Below, piece by piece: positions 1 to 5,466 of a stretch of DNA of 8,637 nucleotides. Position numbers and translations under genes: made by a program. The notes under the pieces are model-generated. The model saw only the letters and a list, made by a program, of their open reading frames with translations. It was not told the origin of the DNA and ran no database searches. Origin of the DNA: Candidatus Omnitrophota bacterium (GTDB lineage: Bacteria > Omnitrophota > Gorgyraeia > 1-14-0-20-64-10 > JACQQZ01); assembly GCA_016206635.1 (NCBI GenBank), contig JACQRF010000165.1:1-8637 (forward strand), given 5' to 3'. Each line of letters opens with the position of its first letter. The first letter of the stretch is position 1.

Positions 1-1339
1 CGGTAGGGGCGACGAGCTTCTCGACCTCCCCGCTGATCCGCATCGAGCAGTACTTCGGCCCGCACATCGAGCAGAACTCGGCGGTCTTGAAATAATCCGC
101 CGGCAGGTCCTCGTCGTGGTAGCGCTTCGCGGTTTCCGGATCGAGCGCCAGCCGGAACTGCTCGTTCCAGTCGAACGAGAAACGCGCGCGAGAGAGGGCG
201 TCGTCGCGGTCGCGCGCCCCCGGCCGGTGCCGGGCCACGTCGGCGGCGTGGGCCGCGATCTTGTAGGCGATCACGCCCTGGCGCACGTCGTCGGCGTCCG
301 GCAACCCGAGGTGCTCTTTCGGCGTGACGTAACAGAGGAGCGACGCCCCGTGCCAGCCGACGATCGCCGCGCCGATCGCCGAGGTGATGTGGTCGTAGCC
401 GGGGGCGATGTCGGTGACGAGCGGCCCCAGCGTGTAGAACGGCGCCTCGTGGCAGAGCGCCTGCTGCTTCTTGACGTTCATCTCGAGCTGGTCCATCGGG
501 ACATGCCCCGGCCCCTCGATCATCACCTGCACGTCACGGGCCCAGGCGCGCTGGGTCAGCTCGCCCAGCGTGTTGAGCTCGGAGAACTGCGCCGCGTCGG
601 AGGCGTCGGCCAGGCACCCCGGCCGCAGGCCGTCGCCGAGGGAAAAACTCACATCGTATCGTCGGAAGATCGCGATCAGGTCATCGTAGTGGGTGTAGAA
701 CGGGTTCTCCTGCTGGTGGAGCAGCATCCACTGGGCCATCAGCGCCCCGCCCCGGCTGACGATGCCGGTGATGCGATGCTGCGTCAGCGGCAGGTAGTCG
801 CGCAGGACGCCGGCATGGATCGTCATGTAGTCCACGCCCTGCGACGCCTGGAACTCGACCACGTCGAGCATCTGATCCACGGTGAGGGTTTCAAGGGACC
901 CGGCGATCTGCAGCGCTTCATAGATCGGCACGGTGCCGACCGGCACGGGGCTCTGCTCGATGACCGCGGCGCGGATGCCGCGGATATTGCCGCCCGTCGA
1001 GAGGTCCATCACGGTGTCGGCGCCGTACTGGACGGCCATGCGGAGCTTGGCGAGCTCTTCGTCGACGGTGGAGGTGACCGCGGAGTTGCCGAAGTTGGCG
1101 TTGATCTTGCAGCGGGCGGCCACGCCGATGCCGATCGGCTCCAGCGACGTATGCCGGATGTTCGCGGGGATCATCATCCGGCCGCGGGCGACTTCCGCAC
1201 GGATCAGCTCCGGGTCGAGCTGCTCCCGCTCGGCCACCCACCGCATCTCCTCGGTGATCAGGCCGCGGCGGGCGTACCCCATCTGGGTCACACAGTCCCC
1301 CGCGCGCCCCTTCACCCACTCCGCCCGCGGTGATGCCAT
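1..1339 (-). CDS. thiC: Phosphomethylpyrimidine synthase ThiC (3' end cut by window)
   Basis: ThiC is a radical-SAM 4Fe-4S enzyme that converts 5-aminoimidazole ribotide to HMP phosphate, the pyrimidine half of thiamine. Reading from the ATG at 1339, 446 codons are open to the window edge with no stop. Visible family motifs are GNIRGIR, EGPGHVPMDQ, TDIAPGYDHI and, near the end, CSMCGPKYCSM (Cys423, Cys426, Cys431), the CX2CX4C cluster ligands. Because the cluster motif normally lies close to the C-terminus, only a few residues should be missing. The protein begins directly with the catalytic-core type sequence, so it is the short ThiC form, without the long N-terminal domain of the E. coli protein (about 630 residues). 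AAGGAG at 1347-1352 is a good ribosome site and supports this start. It lies 11 nt after the Fe-S carrier gene and is likely co-transcribed with it. No TPP riboswitch fits in that gap. Confidence 0.97.
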   Translation of the reverse strand, partial: MASPRAEWVKGRAGDCVTQMGYARRGLITEEMRWVAEREQLDPELIRAEVARGRMMIPANIRHTSLEPIGIGVAARCKINANFGNSAVTSTVDEELAKLRMAVQYGADTVMDLSTGGNIRGIRAAVIEQSPVPVGTVPIYEALQIAGSLETLTVDQMLDVVEFQASQGVDYMTIHAGVLRDYLPLTQHRITGIVSRGGALMAQWMLLHQQENPFYTHYDDLIAIFRRYDVSFSLGDGLRPGCLADASDAAQFSELNTLGELTQRAWARDVQVMIEGPGHVPMDQLEMNVKKQQALCHEAPFYTLGPLVTDIAPGYDHITSAIGAAIVGWHGASLLCYVTPKEHLGLPDADDVRQGVIAYKIAAHAADVARHRPGARDRDDALSRARFSFDWNEQFRLALDPETAKRYHDEDLPADYFKTAEFCSMCGPKYCSMRISGEVEKLVAPT

Positions 1340-1350
1340 TGGGATTCTCC

Positions 1351-1674
1351 TTAGACCGTGAACGAGCTCCCGCACCCGCAGCTGCCCTTGGCATTCGGGT
1401 TCTTGATCGTGAAGCCCGCGCCGGTCAGCGCCTCGGTGTAATCCACCTGCGCTCCGCCGACGTACTGGTCGCTTTGCGGATCCACGAAGACTTTGACGCC
1501 GCGGTCCTCGTAGACCTTGTCGTCCTTCGACGGCGCCGCCTCGAAATCCATCGCGTACGACATCCCGGAACAGCCGCCGCCGACCACGCGCAGGCGCAGG
1601 CCGTAGGTGGCCTTGCCTTCCGCCTCCAGCAGCGTCTTGAGTTTGCCCGCCGCCTTGTCCGTCAACGTAATCAT
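1351..1674 (-). CDS. A-type iron-sulfur carrier (IscA/ErpA/SufA family)
   Basis: This 107-residue HesB/IscA-family protein carries or inserts Fe-S clusters into apo-enzymes in the cytoplasm. The three conserved cysteines are present: Cys35 in GGGCSGMSY and Cys99/Cys101 in GSCGCG near the C-terminus. The length is normal for the family. The ATG at 1674 follows the folE stop by 1 nt, and AGGGAGGA (1680-1687), which lies inside the end of folE, is a strong ribosome site at correct spacing. thiC follows after 11 nt; ThiC needs a 4Fe-4S cluster, so this carrier may help mature it (inference from context). Sequence alone does not separate ErpA, IscA and SufA, so no symbol is given. ErpA-like is the most likely, since no isc or suf genes are adjacent. 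Confidence 0.95.
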   Translation of the reverse strand: MITLTDKAAGKLKTLLEAEGKATYGLRLRVVGGGCSGMSYAMDFEAAPSKDDKVYEDRGVKVFVDPQSDQYVGGAQVDYTEALTGAGFTIKNPNAKGSCGCGSSFTV

Positions 1675-1675
1675 C

Positions 1676-3196
1676 TTAGTCCTCCCTGTCCTTGATCAAC
1701 GCAAAGAACTCCGACCGCGTTTTCGGGTCGGTCCGGAACCGCCCCAGCATTGAGCTGGTCATCATCGCCGCGTTCTGCTTGGCCACGCCGCGCATCATCA
1801 TGCATAGGTGCCGCGCCTTCACCACCACGGCCACGCCGCGCGGTTGCAGCTGCTGTTGCAACGTCTCGGCGATCTGGCACGTCAGCCGCTCCTGCACCTG
1901 CAGGCGTCGCGCGAAGCAGTCCACCAACCGCGGGATCTTCGACAGCCCGATGATCTTCCCATCGGGCAGATAGGCCACGTGGCACGTCCCGAAAAAGGGC
2001 AACAGGTGGTGTTCACAATTGGCCACGAGCACGCCGTTGGCCAGGTAAGAGTGGCGTGGACGACATTCAAAGTTATACATTGTGTAGCTCTTGAGCGTCG
2101 CCTCTTCTTGCTTCACAGCCTCAATGCGTACGGTCTGGGTATGAACCCGGCCGACGTGCGCGTCTAAGGCCTTGTGCTGGTTCGTCGGCGTAAATCCATG
2201 CTTATCGCCCCACCCGGTTTTCCGAGGCTCACACCACCGGCGCGACACGTACACTTTTGCCGTCCCATTGCCGATGTCACCCACCGGCGTCTCCAGCACG
2301 CCGCTGAGACGATTCAGGAATGGCTGGTTCGCACTGACGATGCAATGGCCGCTTCCAGCCTGATAGCCATCCCCTTCAATGTAGCCGTCCAAAAATCCTT
2401 GCGCCGTCTGGCGGCTATGCAACACGGTCTCCGGAAACTGAAACGTCTTGGAGTGCGTGTCGCCACCCAACTCGGCAAACGCTCGCTCGTTCACTTCGAG
2501 CCGGATTCGCCGGCCGCTATCCAAACTCCCGTCGCTGGCAAACGCTCCGAGCGCGTATCCAAACGAATACCCAAGCGCCGGCTGAAATCGGGGCCGACAC
2601 AACTGCCTGGTGGACGCCGCGAGGACCCCCATCCCTTTCCTGACACGACGAGCCGGAACGAATCCCTCGCCGAGCACATAGATCGGATGCTCCCCTGTCG
2701 CCACCAGTTCTCGTCCATTCGAGAAGCGGACGCGGTAACGAACCCGATGCTTGCTCTCCGACGCGGCGACGACTTCCGTGGGGACGAGTCGTCGCTGCGT
2801 CGGATCGATCGTCATCAGCGTCATCCCAGGCCGGACGTCCTGGGCGAATCGCGCCCCCTCGGTTGTCGCGATCAACGACTTCCCGTGTACGCACAACGAT
2901 TGGAACTCGATCCCCTTGACGAGGACCATCTCGTCGTACCGCTCAGTGAACCGGGCGCCGTTGATGAGCTGTTCCGGATCTTGACGATACCCGGCCGTCA
3001 GCTCTGTCAGCGCCTTGGCCATCCGCTCCGGCGTCTTCGCCAGCCCCTCGCGCTCGGGGTTCTCGCCGAGCGCCACCAGCAGTTCGCGGGCCAGCGCCTT
3101 GATGTCGCGCGGGGCTTCTTTGCCAGTACCGGGTACAGGCCTGTACCCGGTACCGGAAACGAGCTCGGCCGGCAGCCCCTTGGTCGCGGTCGTCAT
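1676..3196 (-). CDS. folE: GTP cyclohydrolase I precursor, interrupted by an intein
   Basis: FolE converts GTP to 7,8-dihydroneopterin triphosphate, the first step to folate and related pterins. The gene encodes a 506-residue precursor. Residues 1-101 and 394-506 join to a 214-residue enzyme, the normal size for the family. Extein motifs are ENPEREGLAKTPERMAKAL (residues 45-63), CEHHLLPFFG (394-403) and HLCMMMRG (463-470). Cys394, His397 and Cys465 match the zinc ligands Cys110, His113 and Cys181 of the E. coli enzyme, with identical 71-residue spacing; His396 and His463 match His112 and His179. Residues 102-393 are the intein (separate entry). The ATG overlaps the pepA stop as ATGA, has no ribosome site of its own, and is probably translationally coupled to pepA. 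The frame stays open upstream, but that part only shadows pepA. Residues 14-25, encoded by a palindrome, look like an extra insertion in the variable N-terminus. Confidence 0.96.
   Translation of the reverse strand: MTTATKGLPAELVSGTGYRPVPGTGKEAPRDIKALARELLVALGENPEREGLAKTPERMAKALTELTAGYRQDPEQLINGARFTERYDEMVLVKGIEFQSLCVHGKSLIATTEGARFAQDVRPGMTLMTIDPTQRRLVPTEVVAASESKHRVRYRVRFSNGRELVATGEHPIYVLGEGFVPARRVRKGMGVLAASTRQLCRPRFQPALGYSFGYALGAFASDGSLDSGRRIRLEVNERAFAELGGDTHSKTFQFPETVLHSRQTAQGFLDGYIEGDGYQAGSGHCIVSANQPFLNRLSGVLETPVGDIGNGTAKVYVSRRWCEPRKTGWGDKHGFTPTNQHKALDAHVGRVHTQTVRIEAVKQEEATLKSYTMYNFECRPRHSYLANGVLVANCEHHLLPFFGTCHVAYLPDGKIIGLSKIPRLVDCFARRLQVQERLTCQIAETLQQQLQPRGVAVVVKARHLCMMMRGVAKQNAAMMTSSMLGRFRTDPKTRSEFFALIKDRED
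2018..2893 (-). mobile_element. Intein in FolE with LAGLIDADG endonuclease domain
   Basis: This is a 292-residue in-frame protein intron, from Cys102 to Asn393 of the precursor. Splicing motifs are in order: block A begins CVHGKSLIATTEG with nucleophile Cys1; block B is GRELVATGEHPIYV (TxxH at Thr167/His170); block F is YNFECRPRHSYLANGV with His382; block G is VLVAN followed by Cys394 as the +1 nucleophile. Removing it restores the FolE sequence SLCEHHLLPF exactly. Between blocks B and F are two LAGLIDADG-like helices. The penultimate intein residue is Ala392 rather than the usual His. The stretch appears less GC-rich than its flanks by eye, which would fit acquisition by transfer, but composition was not computed. 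The intein call is strong; whether it splices is inference. Confidence 0.95.
2147..2575 (-). other. LAGLIDADG homing endonuclease domain inside the intein (approximate limits)
   Basis: Precursor residues about 208-350. The first LAGLIDADG-type helix is YALGAFASDGSL (Asp222) and the second is FLDGYIEGDGY (Asp276). Each ends in the acidic residue that normally binds the catalytic metal. A block D-like FQFPETV (residues 252-258) precedes the second helix. The two acidic residues are only 54 apart, shorter than I would expect for two full endonuclease half-domains, so the first half may be reduced. Both catalytic aspartates are kept, so activity cannot be excluded. Confidence 0.85.
3123..3156. 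repeat. Long palindrome inside the folE coding region
   Basis: Positions 3126-3153 form a perfect 28-bp palindrome centred on AGGCCT; with one mismatched pair it extends to 3123-3156. It is read in frame as residues 14-25 of FolE (SGTGYRPVPGTG), just before the conserved domain, in a part of FolE that varies between species. A perfect palindrome of this size is not required by the protein and looks like a small inserted repeat element. Its core GTACAGGCCTGT recurs at 4878-4889. Confidence 0.9.
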
Positions 3197-4710
3197 CGCG
3201 TCGTCGACGAGGGGAGTGGCGCCCACGACGCCGCCAGCTCCGTCAGGAGCCGCACCCCGAAGCCGGTGCCGCCCCGCGCCAGATAGGCGCGATCCTTCTC
3301 CGACCAGGCGACGCCGGCGATATCCAGGTGCGCCCACGGCCCGTCGCCGGCGAATTCCTTGAGGAACGCCGCCGCGGTGATCGTCCCGCCGCTGCCGTCA
3401 CCGACATTCTTCAGGTCGGCCACTTCCGACTTCACATGGTCGCTGTACTCCGGCCAGAGCGGGAGCTCCCAGACCCGCTCCTGCGTCCGATCCGCCGCCG
3501 CCTTCACGCGCTGCGTGAGCCCGTCATGATTGCTCAGGAGGCCCGAGGGGTAGTGCCCGAGCGCCACGACGCAGGCGCCGGTCAGCGTCGCCAGGTCAAC
3601 CACGGCCGCCGGTTTATACCGTTGCGCGTAGCCGAGCGCGTCGGCCAGCACGAGCCGGCCCTCCGCGTCGGTATTCAGGACTTCAATGGTTTTGCCTCTG
3701 TAGGCGCGGATGATGTCGCCGGGCCGTTGCGCGGCGCCGCCCGGCAAATTCTCGCTGAATGGGATCAGTCCAACGACATGGACCGGCAGCTTCAGCGCGG
3801 CGATCGCCCGGAGCGCGCCGGCGACGGCCGCCCCGCCCGACATGTCGTACTTCATCTGATCCATCTTGTCGGACGGCTTGATGGAGATCCCGCCGGAGTC
3901 GAACGTGATGCCTTTCCCGACGAAAACCAAGGGGTTCTGGCGCTTGGCGCCGGGGCCGGCGTACTCGAGCGTCACGAACACCGGTGGATGCACCGAGCCT
4001 TGGCCGACGGCCACGATACACGCCATCCCCATCTTGACCAGTTCGGCCTTCTGATAGACGCGGCAGGCGATCTTCGCGCGCCGGGCCATCGCCTGCACGT
4101 CGGCGGCGATCGCCTGCGGGTATTTCAGATTGGACGGGCGATTGATCAAGTCGCGGGCGAAGCAGGCGGCCTCGGCGATCGTCGTGCCGCGCGCCGCGCC
4201 GGTCGCCACCGCGGCCGACGAGACGCCGCGCGCCGCGGCGAGCGTCACCTGGGTCAGCGCCGATCGTTCCTCCCGTTTGAGCGATTTGAATTCGAGGTAT
4301 CGGTAAGTCCCGAGATGGATCCCCTCGGCCAGCGCCTGGCCGACCTCTCCCGCGGTCATCCCCTGGCCCAGGACCACGGGAAACACCAACGAGGTCCGTT
4401 TCTGGGCTTGGGCCCGTCGGGCGGCCACCGCGACGGCCTGCCGCAGCCGGTCGAGCACCAACTCATCCAGCTTGCCTACCCCAACGAGGAACACCCAGTC
4501 AGCTTTGAGGCCGGCGGGGGCCGGGATCGCCACCAGCTCGTTCAATTTGCCGGTGGCGTCTTTATCTTTCAGGAGCCGGCTGACGGCGGCCCGCACCGAT
4601 GCGGGCCAGCGCTGGCCCCACGGCGGCACGGTGGCCTGCTCCAGGATCGGCAGCGCCAGCACCTGGGCGGTCTGCTGCTCCAACGATTTCGGCGAGGTTG
4701 TGATCTTCAC
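3193..4710 (-). CDS. pepA: Leucyl aminopeptidase (M17 family)
   Basis: This is a cytosolic two-metal M17 aminopeptidase that removes N-terminal residues from peptides; some family members also bind DNA. With the GTG start at 4710 it has 505 residues, normal for PepA. The signature NTDAEGRLVL is at residues 346-355. Metal and active-site residues Lys266, Asp271, Lys278, Asp289, Asp348, Glu350 and Arg352 match E. coli Lys270, Asp275, Lys282, Asp293, Asp352, Glu354 and Arg356 with identical spacing. The N-terminus VKITTSPKSLEQQ resembles the usual PepA start, and AAGGGGAG lies 13 nt upstream. TTG at 4713 or the more upstream TTG at 4755 are possible alternatives. It is first in the operon, downstream of a good promoter. 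Its stop overlaps the folE start (ATGA), implying coupled translation. Confidence 0.95.
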   Translation of the reverse strand: MKITTSPKSLEQQTAQVLALPILEQATVPPWGQRWPASVRAAVSRLLKDKDATGKLNELVAIPAPAGLKADWVFLVGVGKLDELVLDRLRQAVAVAARRAQAQKRTSLVFPVVLGQGMTAGEVGQALAEGIHLGTYRYLEFKSLKREERSALTQVTLAAARGVSSAAVATGAARGTTIAEAACFARDLINRPSNLKYPQAIAADVQAMARRAKIACRVYQKAELVKMGMACIVAVGQGSVHPPVFVTLEYAGPGAKRQNPLVFVGKGITFDSGGISIKPSDKMDQMKYDMSGGAAVAGALRAIAALKLPVHVVGLIPFSENLPGGAAQRPGDIIRAYRGKTIEVLNTDAEGRLVLADALGYAQRYKPAAVVDLATLTGACVVALGHYPSGLLSNHDGLTQRVKAAADRTQERVWELPLWPEYSDHVKSEVADLKNVGDGSGGTITAAAFLKEFAGDGPWAHLDIAGVAWSEKDRAYLARGGTGFGVRLLTELAASWAPLPSSTTR

Positions 4711-4796
4711 CAAAGGATAAAGCTCCCCTTTCGCATCATCCCTGTCAGGAGACAACGCGGGTTAATTGAGTGGGCGGTTCCTGGAAAACGCCTACT

Positions 4797-4825
4797 ATTA
4801 TGAGGACATCCAATCGTTTCGTCAA
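4797..4825 (-). promoter_or_regulatory. Sigma70-type promoter for pepA-folE-Fe-S carrier-thiC
   Basis: On the minus strand, TTGACG (4820-4825) and CATAAT (4797-4802) are separated by exactly 17 bp; each box matches five of six consensus bases. Transcription would start near 4790, leaving a leader of about 80 nt before the pepA GTG. No other promoter-like site was seen in the three junctions downstream, which fits a single operon. Confidence 0.75.
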
Positions 4826-4877
4826 GACCGGAACGTGACTTTGTAAGTCAATGATCTTAAATGGGTTCTGTTTCTTT

Positions 4878-4889
4878 GTACAGGCCTGT
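4878..4889. repeat. Short copy of the folE palindrome core
   Basis: GTACAGGCCTGT here is identical to 12 bases at the centre of the palindrome within folE (3133-3144). The next base breaks the symmetry (C instead of A), so it may be a decayed copy of the same repeat; a chance match is possible. Confidence 0.45.
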
Positions 4890-4911
4890 CGTTGACCACT
4901 GAAGGAGGGGT

Positions 4912-4942
4912 CTCAAGGGGGAACCCTGGGTTCCCCCTTGAG
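4912..4942. repeat. Inverted repeat with 15-bp perfect arms
   Basis: Arms CTCAAGGGGGAACCC (4912-4926) and its exact complement (4928-4942) flank a single T. Eleven bases, AGGGGGAACCC, are shared with the arm of the hairpin at 5324-5366, so the two are members of one family. It lies downstream of the minus-strand tRNA and could stop its transcript, but no T-run follows on that strand, so a simple Rho-independent terminator is not supported. Confidence 0.85.
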
Positions 4943-4978
4943 GTGAAAGGAAAACTACGTCGGCCCATCAGCCAAAGA

Positions 4979-4997
4979 GTGCCGGGCGTGGGACTCG
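4979..4997 (-). repeat. 19-bp duplicate of the tRNA-Leu 3' end
   Basis: GTGCCGGGCGTGGGACTCG is identical to 5147-5165, which is the tRNA-Leu T-arm and acceptor end including the discriminator base and one C of CCA. The copies are in the same orientation, 168 bp apart, with the second downstream of the tRNA. Duplicated tRNA 3' ends are the usual mark of integrase-mediated insertion (attL/attR); a local partial tandem duplication is the alternative. No integrase gene is present between them. Confidence 0.8.
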
Positions 4998-5144
4998 GCG
5001 CCTTCCGCTCGCTTCGCTCGCTCCAGGTCGGCCACCCGCCGCTCCAAGGAAGTCGGGTGCTCCTGTTCGTCGCACCCTCCCTCGACAAAGGTCGCGGCTC
5101 CCTTCTCGTCCCCCGCCCAACGGATTGGCAAAGATCGCACGGTT

Positions 5145-5229
5145 TGGTGCCGGGCGTGGGACTCGAACCCACACGGCTTGCGCCATACGCCCCTCAAACG
5201 TATGTGTCTGCCAATTCCACCAGCCCGGC
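5145..5229 (-). tRNA. tRNA-Leu (anticodon GAG)
   Basis: The minus strand folds as a class II tRNA. The 7-bp acceptor stem is GCCGGGC with GCCCGGC, followed by discriminator A and encoded CCA (5145-5147). The D-arm contains GGTGGAATTGGCAGAC. The anticodon stem is TACGT/GCGTA (one G-U pair) around loop TTGAGGG, giving anticodon GAG for CUC/CUU leucine codons. A long variable arm GGC-GCAA-GCC is typical of tRNA-Leu. The T-arm is GTGGG TTCGAGT CCCAC. The 85-nt length including CCA is normal. I could not identify a convincing promoter upstream. Confidence 0.97.
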
Positions 5230-5325
5230 AACAGATTCCCACCCCTGACAATTGTCATCATCCCTGCAATGGCCCGTGACGAGCACTTCCTCGCTTGGCA
5301 ACGGCAATAGTTGTGGGAATCTGTT
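5230..5325. repeat. 13-bp inverted repeat pair enclosing 70 bp upstream of tRNA-Leu
   Basis: AACAGATTCCCAC (5230-5242) is exactly complemented by GTGGGAATCTGTT (5313-5325). The left arm begins at the base next to the tRNA 5' end, and the right arm overlaps the next hairpin by two bases. Inside is a perfect GACAATTGTC palindrome (5247-5256). The size and ends resemble a tiny non-autonomous insertion, but no target-site duplication is visible. Any tRNA-Leu promoter must lie in or near this unit. Confidence 0.75.
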
Positions 5326-5366
5326 ATCAGGGGGAACCCAAGGACAACCCGGGTTCCCCCTGATAA
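5324..5366. repeat. Inverted repeat with 16-bp perfect arms
   Basis: Arms TTATCAGGGGGAACCC (5324-5339) and GGGTTCCCCCTGATAA (5351-5366) enclose an 11-nt loop. It shares AGGGGGAACCC and its complement with the inverted repeat at 4912-4942. The different outer bases and loop suggest a family of related palindromic elements rather than two copies of one terminator. Confidence 0.85.
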
Positions 5367-5430
5367 AGCCCCCTCCGAGGAGATAGCGGGATTGTCTCGC
5401 GGCCCGAGGGAAAAGTCAACCGCGGTCGGT

Positions 5431-5460
5431 TTGACACCGGCGCGACGGGCCGCGTATAAT
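5431..5460 (+). promoter_or_regulatory. Consensus sigma70 promoter for the FIST-kinase-regulator unit
   Basis: TTGACA (5431-5436) and TATAAT (5455-5460) are both perfect matches, 18 bp apart. Six C residues follow and then the GTG start at 5467, so transcription should begin at or next to the start codon. An imperfect inverted repeat, GTCAACCG...CGGTTTGAC (5415-5435), overlaps the -35 box and could be an operator, though this is weak. Confidence 0.88.
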
Positions 5461-5466
5461 CCCCCC

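Larger units (their letters stand above)
4826..5430. other. Intergenic block rich in inverted and direct repeats
   Basis: Between the two divergent promoters I see no convincing protein gene. The block contains tRNA-Leu, a partial copy of its 3' end, two related hairpins, one wider inverted repeat and a short palindrome (each listed separately). Positions 4998-5144, between the tRNA and the duplicated 3' end, can be read on the minus strand as a fragment with a coiled-coil flavour (LERRVADLERAKRA, near 5030). It has no convincing start, and its 3' part runs through the tRNA-derived repeat, so it is at best a gene remnant. GCTCGCTTCGCTCGC near 5009-5023 is a small palindromic hairpin. Confidence 0.6.

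Noticed and set aside
116..1333. Long plus-strand open frame opposite thiC
   Set aside because: It is the Arg/Val/Asp-rich shadow of a high-GC gene; the minus strand encodes an unmistakable ThiC.
2174..3286. 370-codon plus-strand frame opposite the intein and folE
   Set aside because: The minus strand has conserved intein blocks and FolE motifs; the plus frame shows none.
3197..3337. Upstream extension of the folE frame to a start at 3337
   Set aside because: The extra 47 codons shadow the pepA 3' end and resemble no FolE N-terminus; the ATG at 3196 overlaps the pepA stop in a typical coupled arrangement.
4711..4790. Possible riboswitch or ribozyme in the pepA leader (CTGACAGGGATGATGCGAAAGG)
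   Set aside because: Only a loose resemblance; no complete TPP, THF or hammerhead core can be built, and a CTCC/GGAG pairing over the ribosome site is too short to claim.
3328..4803. Long plus-strand open frame opposite pepA
   Set aside because: No recognisable motif and typical shadow composition; PepA on the minus strand has all catalytic residues.
5311..5466. Upstream start for the FIST protein
   Set aside because: The added codons cross a hairpin and a consensus promoter and have no FIST similarity.
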